Positions 28,062 to 38,669 of a stretch of 64,000 bases of DNA are shown here, piece by piece. Positions within the stretch are counted from its first letter, which is position 1. Every line of letters begins with the position of its first letter. Origin of the DNA: Rickettsia sp. Oklahoma-10 (GTDB taxonomy: Bacteria > Pseudomonadota > Alphaproteobacteria > Rickettsiales > Rickettsiaceae); assembly GCF_039954865.1 (NCBI RefSeq), contig NZ_CP157197.1:637501-701500 (forward strand). Direction: 5' to 3'. A program made the position numbers and the translations under genes. The notes beneath the pieces are model-generated. The model searched no databases. It was not told the DNA's origin and saw nothing but the letters and a program-made list of their open reading frames with translations.

Positions 28062-30134
28062 ATGAATAAAAAAATTATAATTGATGCTAATTTTCCAACT
28101 GAAACAAGAGTAGTTTTATTGGGACAAAGCAACAATATAGAAGATATTGAGTTTCAAACAACTGTAAGACAACAAAATAAAGGTAATATTTACTTAGCAA
28201 AAGTCACAAGAATAGAACCATCGCTACAAGCTGTGTTTATAGAGTACGGAATGGATAAAAGCGGTTTTTTACCGTTTAGTGAAATCCATCCAAACTATTA
28301 CAATTTGCCTTCCTCGGAGAGAAATTTTCCGATTAATGCTTTTCCTGAAATAGCTCTTGCAAATATTACGGTTGAAGATGATAAAGAGAAGCCTGTTACT
28401 ATATATGATTCTTTAGTTGATAGTGAAGAAATTGACCTAAAAATCATAGAAGATTTAGTAGAGAGCAAAATTCAGTCAGAACTTAATTTAGAAGCAGCTG
28501 ATGATATTGAAATTATTCAAAGCGGCATTGAGTCAAATATTCCACAATATAAACAATATAAAGTTCAAGAAGTAATAAGAAAAAACCAAATATTATTGGT
28601 GCAAGTGACTAAAGAAGAACGAGGAAATAAGTGTGCTGCTTTTACTACTTATATATCATTGGCTGGGAAATATTGTGTTTTAATGCCTAATAAAGGGTTG
28701 CAAAATGGCATATCACGTAAAATATCAAACGGGGAAGAAAGAAAAAGACTAAGAGATATTTTAAATAAAATAGTAAGCGGTGACAAAAATACTTACAGCG
28801 TTATTGTTAGAACCGCAGGTAGAGGAAGTAGTACCTTAGATTTGAAGAAAGACTATAATTATTTAGTAAGATTATGGAATAAAATTCGTAAAAGTACTAT
28901 TAAATTTCCGGCTCCGTGTTTTATTCATGAAGAAGATAGTATAATACGTAAAACCATACGTGATATGTGTGATCACAATGTACAAGAGGTAGTGATTCAA
29001 GGACAGGAAGCTTATGAAAATGCTTCAAAATTTATGCAGGATTTATTACCTTCAGAGCTTTCAAAACTTAAAGAACATAAAAATAAAACTCCTATATTTA
29101 CGAAGTTTCAAGTAGAAGAGCAATTAGTTAAATTATATCAGCCTGTTGTGACATTACCTTCAGGAGGGTATATTGTTATTAATCCTACAGAAGCTCTTAT
29201 TGCAATTGACGTAAATTCCGGTAAATCAACTTCTGAGAAAAATATTGAAGAAACGGCACTAAAAACTAATTTAGAAGCAGCTAAAGAAGTAGCAAAGCAA
29301 GTCAAGCTTAGAGATCTATCAGGTTTGATAGTGATTGATTTTATAGACATGAGCGAAGCAAAGAATCGTAAAATTATTGAACGATCCTTTAAAGAATTGT
29401 TAAGTCGTGATCGTGCTCGTATACAAACTGGTAATATTAGTCAGTTTGGATTACTTGAATTTTCAAGACAGAGATTGCGTTCTTCTTTCTTAGAAACTAA
29501 TTCGGCAATTTGTTCTCATTGTAACGGTAAAGGAGTTATTAGAGCTAATGACGCTAATGCTATGTTAATTTTGCGCACTATAGAGAACGAAATTTTTGAA
29601 GAAAAAATTGATGTAATAAATGTTTTTGCCAACATCGGTTCAGTTATTTATCTACTTAATAATAAACGTATCGAGATAAAATTTATTGAAGAAAAATATA
29701 ATATAAAACTTAATTTTTATTCTGATCCTAATGCTACATCAGATAGTTATTCGATTGAAAAGGTAAAATTATTGAAGAAAAATAACAATCATGTTAATTC
29801 TGTTAAGCCAGTGATCCAAAATCATAGTATCGATTATACTGAAGAAGAACCCAAAAAAGAACAATTACGCAAGAATAAACATAAATGGAAGACAGTTAAT
29901 AATAACGTTTTAGTTGAAGAAAAAAATAAAAAACTAGAGACAAAGCAAGAAGTGGAAGAATTGACACGAAGTGTAGAGGGTGTAAATGAAGATTTGCAAA
30001 TTATAGAAAGTGATGTAGTAACAGTAGAAGTGCCGGCAAACAAAACAGTAAAGCGTAGATATCGTAATAAGAAATCAAATAAGAAAAATGCTCCTAATAT
30101 TGCCACAGATATGGTAAAGAAGGTAGGGGCTTGA
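28062..30134 (+). CDS. rne: Ribonuclease E/G
   Basis: 690 residues. N-terminal S1 RNA-binding domain (about 36-130, with RIEPSLQAVFIEYGMDKSGF). Catalytic DNase-I-like part with IAIDVNSGKS (metal ligand Asp 383) and LSGLIVIDFIDM. The zinc link CSHCNGKG is at 484-491. The C-terminal 150 residues are low-complexity, Lys/Glu/Asn rich, ending in RRYRNKKSNKKN. This suits the disordered scaffold of RNase E, though much shorter than in E. coli (1061). It cuts AT-rich single-stranded RNA and starts mRNA decay; RppH may feed it 5'-monophosphate ends. Confidence 0.95.
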   Translation: MNKKIIIDANFPTETRVVLLGQSNNIEDIEFQTTVRQQNKGNIYLAKVTRIEPSLQAVFIEYGMDKSGFLPFSEIHPNYYNLPSSERNFPINAFPEIALANITVEDDKEKPVTIYDSLVDSEEIDLKIIEDLVESKIQSELNLEAADDIEIIQSGIESNIPQYKQYKVQEVIRKNQILLVQVTKEERGNKCAAFTTYISLAGKYCVLMPNKGLQNGISRKISNGEERKRLRDILNKIVSGDKNTYSVIVRTAGRGSSTLDLKKDYNYLVRLWNKIRKSTIKFPAPCFIHEEDSIIRKTIRDMCDHNVQEVVIQGQEAYENASKFMQDLLPSELSKLKEHKNKTPIFTKFQVEEQLVKLYQPVVTLPSGGYIVINPTEALIAIDVNSGKSTSEKNIEETALKTNLEAAKEVAKQVKLRDLSGLIVIDFIDMSEAKNRKIIERSFKELLSRDRARIQTGNISQFGLLEFSRQRLRSSFLETNSAICSHCNGKGVIRANDANAMLILRTIENEIFEEKIDVINVFANIGSVIYLLNNKRIEIKFIEEKYNIKLNFYSDPNATSDSYSIEKVKLLKKNNNHVNSVKPVIQNHSIDYTEEEPKKEQLRKNKHKWKTVNNNVLVEEKNKKLETKQEVEELTRSVEGVNEDLQIIESDVVTVEVPANKTVKRRYRNKKSNKKNAPNIATDMVKKVGA

Positions 30135-30184
30135 TTTTACTGCTAATTAGGTATTATTTTATAACTCGGTAAATGTTCTTTATC

Positions 30185-30262
30185 TCATTCCTGGGGAGGC
30201 GGGAAAAATAACTGTTAAATTACATATTTTACTGGATTCTTGCGTTCCCTTCCCAGGAATGA
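30185..30262. repeat. RPE-like palindrome between rne and ctaA
   Basis: Outer arms TCATTCCTGGG (30185-30195) and CCCAGGAATGA (30252-30262) are perfect complements, with further interrupted pairing inwards (GGCGGGAA with TTCCCTT). One of the clearest elements here. Confidence 0.75.
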
Positions 30263-30304
30263 TATATAAAGAAACAATATAAAAACATAAACTTAAAATA
30301 TAAA

Positions 30305-31321
30305 GTGCAGCAAAGTTTAATTATAAAATGGTTGTCTATAAGTTGTATAATGGTCATAGTGATGATTGTTATAGGAGGGATAACGAGACTTACAGGTGCT
30401 GGTTTATCTATAGTAGAGTGGCGTCCGATAACAGGTATTTTACTGCCTTTTAGCTTTGAAGCTTGGCAAGTAGAGTTTGCTAAATATAAAGATTTTCCTG
30501 AATATAATTCCGTTAATTACGGGATGACTTTATCGCAGTTTAAATTTATTTATCAGTTAGAGTTTGTACATCGGTTACTCGGTAGAATTACAGCTTTAAT
30601 ATATATTGTGCCTTTAATATATTTTTATTTTAAAGGCATTATCAAAAATCGTGATACTGCAGCTTATATAAGTGCTTTGTTATTATTTTGTATACAAGGT
30701 TTTGTGGGGTGGTATATGGTTAAAAGCGGTTTATTGAATAGTCCGTCTGTTAGTCATTTCCGGCTTGCATTTCATTTAATTATCGCTGTAATTATTTATC
30801 ACATACTTTTTTATCAATTAATAAACAATTGTTGTGATATTTTATTAATCCCGTCACAAATAGATTTAAAATTACCGTTAATATTTTCTAGTATTGCTAT
30901 TACTGTAATATATATGCAAATTTTTTTAGGTGCTTTAGTTGCGGGGCTTGATGCAGGGCTGATATATAATAGCTTCCCGCTAATGGGTGATAATTTTATT
31001 CCGATGGAGATAAAAGATAATTTCTTTGATCTTAAAAATTGGTATGATCCGGTTTTTATACAATTTATGCATCGTTTAGGCGGTTATAGCATATTTTTGG
31101 TTGTTATGGTTTTAGCAACTTACTTGTTGAAAATAGAGCATCCGAAATTAAATAAAATAGCATATTTTCTAATTATTACGTTATTAATGCAGATATCTAA
31201 TGGAATAATTACTCTTTTATACTCTGTACCTATAATAATTGCTTCTACTCATCAATTTTTTGCGATAGTGCTTTTATCGGTAATAATTTGGTGCTATTTT
31301 TTAATCAAAACTTCTAAATGA
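30305..31321 (+). CDS. ctaA: Heme A synthase (COX15/CtaA)
   Basis: 338 residues with eight predicted membrane helices in two four-helix halves. Signatures GGITRLTGAGLSIVEWRPIT in helix 1, EFVHRLLGR (heme ligand His), and FRLAFHLIIA and FIQFMHRLGGYSIF in the later helices. It oxidises the heme O methyl group to give heme A for cytochrome aa3 oxidase. Start GTG 30305; no ATG lies near. The stop overlaps the next gene by 4 bases (ATGA). Confidence 0.95.
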   Translation: MQQSLIIKWLSISCIMVIVMIVIGGITRLTGAGLSIVEWRPITGILLPFSFEAWQVEFAKYKDFPEYNSVNYGMTLSQFKFIYQLEFVHRLLGRITALIYIVPLIYFYFKGIIKNRDTAAYISALLLFCIQGFVGWYMVKSGLLNSPSVSHFRLAFHLIIAVIIYHILFYQLINNCCDILLIPSQIDLKLPLIFSSIAITVIYMQIFLGALVAGLDAGLIYNSFPLMGDNFIPMEIKDNFFDLKNWYDPVFIQFMHRLGGYSIFLVVMVLATYLLKIEHPKLNKIAYFLIITLLMQISNGIITLLYSVPIIIASTHQFFAIVLLSVIIWCYFLIKTSK

Positions 31322-32235
31322 TTATCAATGTCGATACTCCTATTTCTTCTAGATTAGATAAATATTTAAAACGTCTATATCCGTTATTAACTCAAGGAGT
31401 AATAGAGAAGGCATTACGCCAAAAATACATTACAGTTAATGCTCAGAAAGCAGAAGCTAGTTTAAGAGTAATAGACGGTGATAAAATTTTTATTAGTGAT
31501 AAGTTTAATTTACCTGTTAAACAACCTGAAAAATTAGTTTTTACCGATGCTGAAATTAAGCTAGCGAAGAAAATTACTACAGATTATTTGATATATGAAG
31601 ATGATAATTTAATAGCTATAAATAAACCTATAGGGCTTGCTACTCAAGGCGGCAGTAAAATAAATTTATCTATTGACTCTGCATTAAAATATTTGAATTA
31701 TAAAGGTGCTGATTTTAAGCTAGTACATAGGTTAGATAAAGAAACAAGTGGTTTGCTCTTAATAGCCAAAAATTATTTGAGTAGTATAAAGTTTCATGAT
31801 GCTTTTAAAGAAAAATTGGTTGTAAAAACATATTATGCAATTACTTATGGTAAGCCAATTAAAAATGTAGGCGAAGTAAGAAGTAATATAGAAAAGAGTA
31901 AGGGTGGTACACCTAAAATTACTGATATTGAGAGTGAAAATGGTAAATTTGCCATTACTTATTATAAGTTACTTAAAGCACTTGATAATAACTTATTTTT
32001 AGTTGAATTTACTCCGATTACAGGTAGAATGCATCAATTAAGGTTACACGCTAAATTATTGGGTTGTCCGATACTTGGAGATGATAAATATGGTGATAAA
32101 GACATAATGCCATATAGTAAATATATGTTCTTACATGCTAATAATATATGTTTATATGAAAAGGTTTTTGGTAAAGAAATTAATTTAGAAGCAAAATTAC
32201 CGTTTTATTTTCTAGACTTCATAACTAGCTTCTAA
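31318..32235 (+). CDS. rluC: RluA-family 23S rRNA pseudouridine synthase (RluC-like)
   Basis: 305 residues. S4 RNA-binding domain (about 1-60: SRLDKYLKRLYPLLTQGVIE). The catalytic domain carries HRLDKETSGLLLIAK, with the nucleophilic Asp near residue 140, ITGRMHQLRLH, and GCPILGDDKYGD. RluC modifies positions 955, 2504 and 2580 of 23S rRNA in E. coli; the exact target here could differ (RluD is the alternative). Overlaps ctaA by 4 bases. Confidence 0.88.
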   Translation: MIINVDTPISSRLDKYLKRLYPLLTQGVIEKALRQKYITVNAQKAEASLRVIDGDKIFISDKFNLPVKQPEKLVFTDAEIKLAKKITTDYLIYEDDNLIAINKPIGLATQGGSKINLSIDSALKYLNYKGADFKLVHRLDKETSGLLLIAKNYLSSIKFHDAFKEKLVVKTYYAITYGKPIKNVGEVRSNIEKSKGGTPKITDIESENGKFAITYYKLLKALDNNLFLVEFTPITGRMHQLRLHAKLLGCPILGDDKYGDKDIMPYSKYMFLHANNICLYEKVFGKEINLEAKLPFYFLDFITSF

Positions 32236-32258
32236 AGCTAATTTGGACAATGATTCAG

Positions 32259-32285
32259 TACTTGAGAATCCTCAAGTATTTTTTT
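32259..32285 (+). terminator. Rho-independent terminator after rluC
   Basis: Perfect 8-bp stem TACTTGAG (32259-32266) / CTCAAGTA (32271-32278), loop AATC, then seven T residues (32279-32285). It closes the ctaA-rluC transcription unit. Confidence 0.85.
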
Positions 32286-32375
32286 GTACACTGCGGTTCT
32301 GCGTTCTGTATCTCCTTCAAATTCCTCTTTATTAGCTTAAGACGTCTACTGATAAGTTTGTGGAGTGTTGAAGTT

Positions 32376-33548
32376 ATGATTTGTAGATATATTTTATTAC
32401 TAATTGCATTAATTGTTTGGCAGATATAAAGCAAAGAATCAATTAGGCAGAAAAAGAATATATAAGTAATAGATTTTTAAATGCCGTTTTTATGTTTGCC
32501 GATGATTATAAACCTTTATTAACCGGTGCTAAGAGGCATCTTTGCTTTAAACGGTGAGCAATTAAAAGCAAATGAAATGATGCCTATTGCTTCTGCTACG
32601 CAGCCTTTTACAGCAGCAGGAATCTTAAAATTACAAGAACAGGAATTATTAAATATTAACGATAAAATCTATAAATATCTTGATCCAGAAATGTGGGGTG
32701 GAAAAGTGCCAGATTGGGTATATAAAATATCTATCCATAATTTATTAACGCATAGTAGCGGTATTGTTGAATATTTTAGTTTTATTAAACTTGATTTAAA
32801 TATGTCTAAGCAAGAGATTTATAAGAAAATATTACAATTTGTTTCTTCTAAACCTTTAGAAATATCTATAGGAAAAAAATTTAAGTATAGTAATACTAAT
32901 TTTGTTATACTTGGTATGATTATTGAAAAAGTAGCTAAAAAAGATTTAGGTAACTTTTTTTATGATGAATTTTTTAAACCTCTTACTTAATATGAAATCT
33001 ACTAGTTTTGCTTCATATAGTGAAGCTGCTAGAATCCAAAAGAACGTTATTAGTTCTAATTATCCGGTAAGATATTTTTTAACGCTCAATAATAGTAATA
33101 AACCTATATTTACTCCTGTAACAGCTGATTTTTTAGCGGTTCCTTATGCAGATGGGGGTGTATAATATCGACACCAAACGATCTAGTTAAATGGTACAGG
33201 GCATTAAATAAGGGGCAAATTCTTTCTAAGAAGTCGTATAAACTTATGACTACTAAATATTTTTTAGTAAAAGATATAGAAGGGCGTAAGTCCTATATGG
33301 GTTACGGTATTTTTCTTACTGATCTTGATTCTAAGCATTTAATGATTCATTATACGGGCAAGGCCTGCGGAATACAAAGTGAAGCAGGATATGTTTTGCC
33401 TAATAATCTTTACTTTGCTATACTTAGTAATACGATGATTAAAATTCCTGAAGCAGGAAAAGATAAAATTGACATGAAAAATCCTTTAAATCAGCTTGGA
33501 ATAATTTATTTTAGAGATGCAATAATAGAGGTAGCTATAAAAAGTTAG
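32376..33548 (+). pseudogene. Broken serine beta-lactamase-like / PBP4*-type hydrolase
   Basis: A class-C-beta-lactamase-fold protein split over at least four frames. A signal-like start at 32376 (MICRYILLLIALIVW) runs into a stop. The first large piece (32526-32990) carries PIASATQPFTAAGILKLQEQ, where the catalytic S-x-x-K is changed to SATQ, and the YSN motif (KYSNTNFVILGMIIEKV). The second (about 32970-33165) ends in PYADGG. The third (about 33166-33548) continues with STPNDLVKWYRALNKG and the third box HYTGKACGIQSEAGY. Frameshifts near 32985 and a stop at 33163-33165, plus loss of the catalytic Lys, show it is dead. It abuts xth. Confidence 0.85.
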
Positions 33549-34370
33549 ATGAAGATAGTTACTTGGAATATTAATTCATTGCGTCTACGGATCGATTTAT
33601 TAAAAAAATTAGCATATGAACATAAGCCAGATATTATATTGCTTCAAGAAACAAAGGTGGCTGATTCATTGTTTCCTCTTGAAGTTATTAGAAATATAGG
33701 CTATGAACATGTAATATACTCTGGACAAAAATCATATAACGGTGTTGCTATTATTTCTACATTTCCTTTGGATAATGTTTTTTCTTTAGAATTATATAAT
33801 AGTGATAAAAGGCATATAGCAGCTACTGTTAATGATATAGAAATACATAATTTTTATGTTCCTGCTGGCGGTGATATACCTGATATAGAGGTGAACTTAA
33901 AATTTAAGCATAAGCTAGAGTATGTAAGGCTAATGCAGGAATGGTTAACAGTTAACCGTACTAAAAATGATAAAATTATCATTGTCGGTGATCTAAATAT
34001 TGCTCCGCATGAGAATGATGTATGGTCTAGTAGGCAATTGCGAAATGTTATCAGCCATACCGATATTGAACGTTCATTATTGGTAGAGTTACAAAACTCG
34101 TTAGGTTTTATCGACAGTAGCAGGCATTTCGTATCACTTGATGAAAAATTCTATACTTGGTGGAGTTACAGGAATATAGATTGGAAAAAGTCTAACAGAG
34201 GCAGAAGACTTGATCATATTTGGGTGAGTAATAATTTAAAAGATGCATTATTGTCTATAAATTTACTATCAGAAGCACGTGATTGGCTATCACCTTCAGA
34301 TCATGTACCGTATTTTGTGAATTTGAATTTTGATAGTGTTATCCAGCGATCTTGTAGTGGAATCCAATAA
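33549..34370 (+). CDS. xth: Exodeoxyribonuclease III
   Basis: 273 residues, the EEP-fold AP endonuclease/exonuclease of base-excision repair. Motifs: TWNINSLRLRI, LLQETKV (metal ligand Glu), GDLNIAP (Asp and Asn), and WSYRNIDWKKSNRGRRLDHI with SPSDHVPYF at the end (catalytic Asp and His). The last ten or so residues (VIQRSCSGIQ) are encoded by the start of an RPE-like repeat, replacing whatever the original C-terminus was. The fold is complete before that. It starts one base after the broken beta-lactamase gene. Confidence 0.94.
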   Translation: MKIVTWNINSLRLRIDLLKKLAYEHKPDIILLQETKVADSLFPLEVIRNIGYEHVIYSGQKSYNGVAIISTFPLDNVFSLELYNSDKRHIAATVNDIEIHNFYVPAGGDIPDIEVNLKFKHKLEYVRLMQEWLTVNRTKNDKIIIVGDLNIAPHENDVWSSRQLRNVISHTDIERSLLVELQNSLGFIDSSRHFVSLDEKFYTWWSYRNIDWKKSNRGRRLDHIWVSNNLKDALLSINLLSEARDWLSPSDHVPYFVNLNFDSVIQRSCSGIQ

Positions 34371-34456
34371 GAAATTTAAAAAGACTGGATCATGTGATTA
34401 AGTCACGGGATGGATGACATATACTTCTAGATTTTTGCCTACGTGGGAATGAAAGA
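34336..34456. repeat. RPE-like element forming the xth 3' end
   Basis: Blocks GTTATCCAGCGATCTTGTAG, GACTGGATCATGTGATTAAG, TCTAGATTTTTGCCTACGTG and GGAATGA follow the order seen in the other elements (compare 42273-42439). The xth stop lies inside it. Confidence 0.55.
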
Positions 34457-34499
34457 GGGATCTTAGGGACATAAGACTAAAAATATTAAGGAGTAATTA

Positions 34500-35489
34500 G
34501 TGGATATTAAGTTAGGAAAATATAAGCCAATAAAGGAAGAATATATAAAAAGCTTTAAAGATATGCTTCTGCTGCGGCGTTTTGAAGAAAAATGTGGTCA
34601 GTTATACGGAATAGGAGAAATAAGTGGTTTTTGTCATTTATATATAGGTCAGGAAGCAGTAATTGCAGCAGTAGATATGGTTAAACAAAAAGGTGATAAC
34701 ACTATTACTAGCTATCGTGACCATGCTCATGTTATTTTAGCGGGCACTGAGCCCAAATATGTCCTTGCCGAACTTATGGGACGAGCTACAGGCTGTTCAA
34801 AAGGCAAGGGTGGTTCTATGCATTTATTTGATGTACCAAATAAATTTTATGGTGGGCACGGTATAGTAGGGGCTCAAGTGCCGATAGGTACAGGGCTTGC
34901 TTTTGCTGAAAAATATAATGGTACGAATAATATTTGTTTTACTTTTTTAGGTGACGGTGCCGTTAATCAAGGTCAAGTATATGAAGCATTTAATATGGCT
35001 GCTTTATGGGGTTTATCAGTAGTTTATATTATTGAAAATAACGAATATTCGATGGGAACTTCTGTTATCCGCTCAACCTTTATGCGTGATTTATATAAGA
35101 AAGGGGAATCATTTGGGATTAAAGGATTTCAGCTAGACGGTATGGATTTTGAAGAACTGTATGACGGCGCTAAACAAGCAGCAGAATATGTTAGAGAAAC
35201 TAGTCAGCCGCTGATATTAGAAGTAAAGACTTATCGTTATCGTGGGCATTCAATGTCTGATCCGGCAAAATATCGCAGCAAAGAAGAAGTTGAGCAATAT
35301 AAAAAGCGTGATCCGTTAGTAATAATAAGAAAAACAATACTTGACAATAAATATGCAACCGAAGAGGATTTAAAAGAAATAGAGCAGTCGGTAAAAGAAA
35401 TTGTAAAAGAAGCAGTAGAGTTTTCAGAAAATTCGCCACTACCTGATGAAGAGGAGTTATATACAAATGTTTATTATACCATGACTTGA
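34500..35489 (+). CDS. pdhA: Pyruvate dehydrogenase E1 component, alpha subunit
   Basis: 329 residues. Thiamine-diphosphate motif GDGAVNQGQVYEAFNMAALW then NNEYSMGTS, and the phosphorylation-loop equivalent YRYRGHSMSDPAKYR. It forms the alpha2beta2 E1 with PdhB and decarboxylates pyruvate to feed acetyl groups to the TCA cycle. Start GTG 34500 with a good AAGGAG about 7 bases before it. A 138-base repeat-bearing gap separates it from pdhB; E2 and E3 are not in this window. Confidence 0.96.
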   Translation: MDIKLGKYKPIKEEYIKSFKDMLLLRRFEEKCGQLYGIGEISGFCHLYIGQEAVIAAVDMVKQKGDNTITSYRDHAHVILAGTEPKYVLAELMGRATGCSKGKGGSMHLFDVPNKFYGGHGIVGAQVPIGTGLAFAEKYNGTNNICFTFLGDGAVNQGQVYEAFNMAALWGLSVVYIIENNEYSMGTSVIRSTFMRDLYKKGESFGIKGFQLDGMDFEELYDGAKQAAEYVRETSQPLILEVKTYRYRGHSMSDPAKYRSKEEVEQYKKRDPLVIIRKTILDNKYATEEDLKEIEQSVKEIVKEAVEFSENSPLPDEEELYTNVYYTMT

Positions 35490-35495
35490 CCACGG

Positions 35496-35595
35496 TATCC
35501 AGAAAAAATAACCACAGACTAGATCTAGTTCACAAGTTGTGGGATAATGATATGCAAGATTACTGGATTCTAGCTTTCGTGGGAATTACATAAGA
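35496..35595. repeat. RPE-like element between pdhA and pdhB
   Basis: Contains CACGGTATCCAGAAAAAATA, AGTTGTGGGATAATGATATG and TGGATTCTAGCTTTCGTGGG then AATTACAT, the block order of the dispersed element. It interrupts an otherwise tight operon. Confidence 0.55.
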
Positions 35596-35627
35596 ACATT
35601 TAATTTAAATAAGAATAAATAAGAAAA

Positions 35628-36608
35628 ATGCAAATAACGGTACGTGAAGCATTGCGTGATGCGATACAAGAAGAGATGATACGAGATAACAAAGTTTTCG
35701 TTTTGGGTGAGGAAGTTGCAGAATATCAAGGAGCTTATAAGGTAACTCAAGGATTACTTGAGCAATTTGGTCCTAAAAGAGTAATTGACACACCAATAAC
35801 GGAATATGGTTTTACAGGGCTTGCAGTTGGTGCAGCTTTTGCAGGACTTCGTCCGATCGTGGAGTTTATGACCTTTAACTTTGCTATGCAAGCTATGGAT
35901 CATATAGTGAATTCAGCTGCAAAAACTCATTATATGTCAGGTGGGCAGGTAAAATGTCCAATAGTCTTTAGAGGACCAAACGGGGCAGCGAGTAGAGTAG
36001 CAGCACAGCATAGCCAAAATTATACAGCTTGTTATTCCCATATTCCAGGATTAAAAGTAGTAGCTCCTTATAGTGCAGAAGACCATAAAGGACTTATGAT
36101 TACTGCTATTAGAGATGATAACCCGGTTATTTTTTTGGAAAACGAGATTTTATACGGTCATAGTTTTGAAGTGCCAGAAACAATTGAGCCTATTCCTTTC
36201 GGTAAAGCAAAAATTTTAAGAGAGGGTAATAGTGTAACCATAGTCACCTTCTCAATTCAAATAAAACTTGCCCTAGATGCTGCAAATGTTTTACAAGATG
36301 ATAATATTGATTGTGAGGTTATTGATCTGCGTACTATTAAGCCTCTTGATACTGAGACAATAATAGAATCAGTGAAAAAAACTAACCGTTTGGTTGTAGT
36401 AGAAGAGGGGTGGTTTTTTGCAGGCGTTGGAGCAAGTATAGGCTCTATAGTTATGAAAGAAGCGTTTGATTATTTAGATGCTCCGATAGAGATTGTCAGT
36501 GGTAAAGATGTCCCTCTTCCTTATGCTGTTAATTTAGAAAAATTAGCTTTGCCTAGTGAGAGTGATGTAATAGAAGCCGTTAAGAAAGTTTGTTATTATA
36601 GTGTTTAG
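35628..36608 (+). CDS. pdhB: Pyruvate dehydrogenase E1 component, beta subunit
   Basis: 326 residues. Transketolase-type beta subunit with [19 protein letters not shown], the conserved [40 protein letters not shown], and [19 protein letters not shown] in the substrate and cofactor interface. The C-terminal domain has [11 protein letters not shown] and the final [12 protein letters not shown]. Unlike many alphaproteobacterial PdhB proteins it has no N-terminal lipoyl domain. Partner of PdhA. Confidence 0.96.
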   Translation: MQITVREALRDAIQEEMIRDNKVFVLGEEVAEYQGAYKVTQGLLEQFGPKRVIDTPITEYGFTGLAVGAAFAGLRPIVEFMTFNFAMQAMDHIVNSAAKTHYMSGGQVKCPIVFRGPNGAASRVAAQHSQNYTACYSHIPGLKVVAPYSAEDHKGLMITAIRDDNPVIFLENEILYGHSFEVPETIEPIPFGKAKILREGNSVTIVTFSIQIKLALDAANVLQDDNIDCEVIDLRTIKPLDTETIIESVKKTNRLVVVEEGWFFAGVGASIGSIVMKEAFDYLDAPIEIVSGKDVPLPYAVNLEKLALPSESDVIEAVKKVCYYSV

Positions 36609-36629
36609 AGGGTTTACGTTGTTGTTTAT

Positions 36630-36797
36630 TTCATTCTTTAGCTAAAGGCATTGTGATAGTTTCATTTTCGCGGAGGCATAAATCCAGAAAAGATAACCTT
36701 AGTGTTGGTACGAAATTTTATATTATATTGACAAAATAAACCTAAGAAACAAGTTTTTATAGGTTTTACTGGGTTTCCGCGCATGCAGGAATGACAT
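36630..36797. repeat. RPE-like sequences between pdhB and typA
   Basis: TTTCATTTTCGCGGAGGCATAAA TCCAG-type block at about 36660 and GGGTTTCCGCGCATGCAGGAATGACATG at 36770-36797. The region lies between convergent genes; no gene is seen. Confidence 0.5.
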
Positions 36798-36821
36798 GTG
36801 ATCAATGCAACAATACTGCTT

Positions 36822-38669
36822 TTAGTTAGGAGCAACCTTTTGCTTTACAGCTCTCTTACGGTCGTTAGGGTCAAGTAGAGCTTTACGTAGTCGAATAGAT
36901 TTCGGTGTTACCTCTACTCTTTCATCATCTTGTATATAGCTAATTGCCTGTTCTAAAGTTAAAAGCATCGGCGGAGTTAGCCTTATGGCTTCGTCTTTAC
37001 CTGCTGCTCTAACGTTGCTTAGTTGCTTCGCTTTTAGCGGGTTTACCTCTAAATCATTATCACGATTATGTTCGCCGATAATCATACCTCTATATACTTT
37101 ATCACTAGGGTTTATAAACATTTTCCCCCTTTCTTCTAGATTCCATAGAGCATATGCAACTGCTGTCCCGTCACAGTTTGATATAAGCACACCGTTACGT
37201 CTCCCCTCAATATTTCCTTTATAATCGGCATATCCGTGGAAAATACGGTTCATTATGCCTGTGCCTCGAGTTTCAGTTAAAAACTGACTGTAGTAACCGA
37301 TTAGTCCTCTAGACGGTCCGATGAAAGTAATACGGCTTTTGCCTCCGCCTGATGGTCTCATATCAGTCATTTCAGATTTTCTAAGTGCTAAAGATTTTAC
37401 GACCACCCCGACATAATCATCATCAACGTCAATCTGAATTTCTTCCATCGGCTCTTGCTTATTGCCGTTCTCATCAGTTTGAAATAATACTTCAGGTCTA
37501 CTTATAGATAGCTCAAACCCTTCACGACGCATAGTTTCAATTAATATACCTAATTGTAACTCACCGCGTCCTGCAACTTGAAAAGCATTTTTCTCAGCAG
37601 TTTCGGTAACTGTGAGTGCGACGTTACTCTCAAGCTCACGCATTAATCTATTACCTATTAGACTTGATGTCACTTTTGTTCCCTCACTTCCTGCAAGTGG
37701 TGAATCGTTAACGCTAAAGGTCATAGATAGAGTTGGGGGGTCGATAGGTAGAGATGGTACAGCCTGTGTTACTTCAGGAGAGCAGATAGTATCAGCAACA
37801 TTGGCATTTTCAACACCTGCCACAGCAATAATATCACCGGCTGTAGCCTCATCTATAGCAATTCTCTCTAAACCTCTAAATGCTAATATTTTAGTAATTC
37901 GTCCGTTTTCAAGTACCTTATTCTCACGATTTAATACTTTAACGTTTTGGTTGATTTTAACAGTTCCACTTTGTACACGTCCCGTTAAAACCCTACCAAA
38001 GAAAGAATTGTATTCTCTAGTAGTAACAAGCATAGAAAAAGGTGCTTTATAGTCAGATATGGGTGTAGGTACGTGTTTTACTATGAGATCAAAAAGTGGT
38101 GATAAATTATCTGTTAAATTATCTAAAGGATTAATTTTATCATCAAATGTTAAAGCAGCTCTTCCTGCTCTACCTGATGCATAAACTATAGGAAAATCAA
38201 CCTGATCGTTATTTGCTTCAAGTGCGACAAATAACTCGAATACTTCGTCAATAACTTCTTTAACTCTTTGATCTTCTCTATCAATTTTATTAATAACAAC
38301 GATAGGTTTTAAGCCAAGATTTAAAGCTTTAGATAATACAAATTTTGTTTGCGGCATTGGTCCTTCTGAAGCATCAACAAGTAATACAACACCGTCAACC
38401 ATACTAAGTATACGCTCTACTTCACCACCAAAATCAGCGTGTCCAGGTGTATCAACTATATTAATACGTGTATCGTTCCACATAAGAGCGGTGCATTTGG
38501 CAAGTATAGTAATACCACGTTCACGTTCAAGGTCGTTAGAGTCCATGGCGCGTTCAGCAACCGCCTGGTTAGCTCTAAAAGTACCACTTTGTTTAAGCAT
38601 GTTATCGACAAGTGTAGTTTTTCCATGATCAACGTGGGCAATAATTGCTATATTACGAATAGATGTCAT
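36822..38669 (-). CDS. typA: Ribosome-associated GTPase TypA/BipA
   Basis: 615 residues, full length. G-domain motifs: [12 protein letters not shown] (P-loop), [19 protein letters not shown] (G3), VINKID (G4) and ASGRAG (G5). EF-G-like domains 2, 3 and 5 follow, then the BipA-specific C-terminal domain ([15 protein letters not shown]). It assists large-subunit assembly and translation under stress. On the minus strand; the upstream sequence (38707-38712) holds a TATAAT on the minus strand without a clear -35. Confidence 0.97.
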   Translation of the reverse strand: MTSIRNIAIIAHVDHGKTTLVDNMLKQSGTFRANQAVAERAMDSNDLERERGITILAKCTALMWNDTRINIVDTPGHADFGGEVERILSMVDGVVLLVDASEGPMPQTKFVLSKALNLGLKPIVVINKIDREDQRVKEVIDEVFELFVALEANNDQVDFPIVYASGRAGRAALTFDDKINPLDNLTDNLSPLFDLIVKHVPTPISDYKAPFSMLVTTREYNSFFGRVLTGRVQSGTVKINQNVKVLNRENKVLENGRITKILAFRGLERIAIDEATAGDIIAVAGVENANVADTICSPEVTQAVPSLPIDPPTLSMTFSVNDSPLAGSEGTKVTSSLIGNRLMRELESNVALTVTETAEKNAFQVAGRGELQLGILIETMRREGFELSISRPEVLFQTDENGNKQEPMEEIQIDVDDDYVGVVVKSLALRKSEMTDMRPSGGGKSRITFIGPSRGLIGYYSQFLTETRGTGIMNRIFHGYADYKGNIEGRRNGVLISNCDGTAVAYALWNLEERGKMFINPSDKVYRGMIIGEHNRDNDLEVNPLKAKQLSNVRAAGKDEAIRLTPPMLLTLEQAISYIQDDERVEVTPKSIRLRKALLDPNDRKRAVKQKVAPN

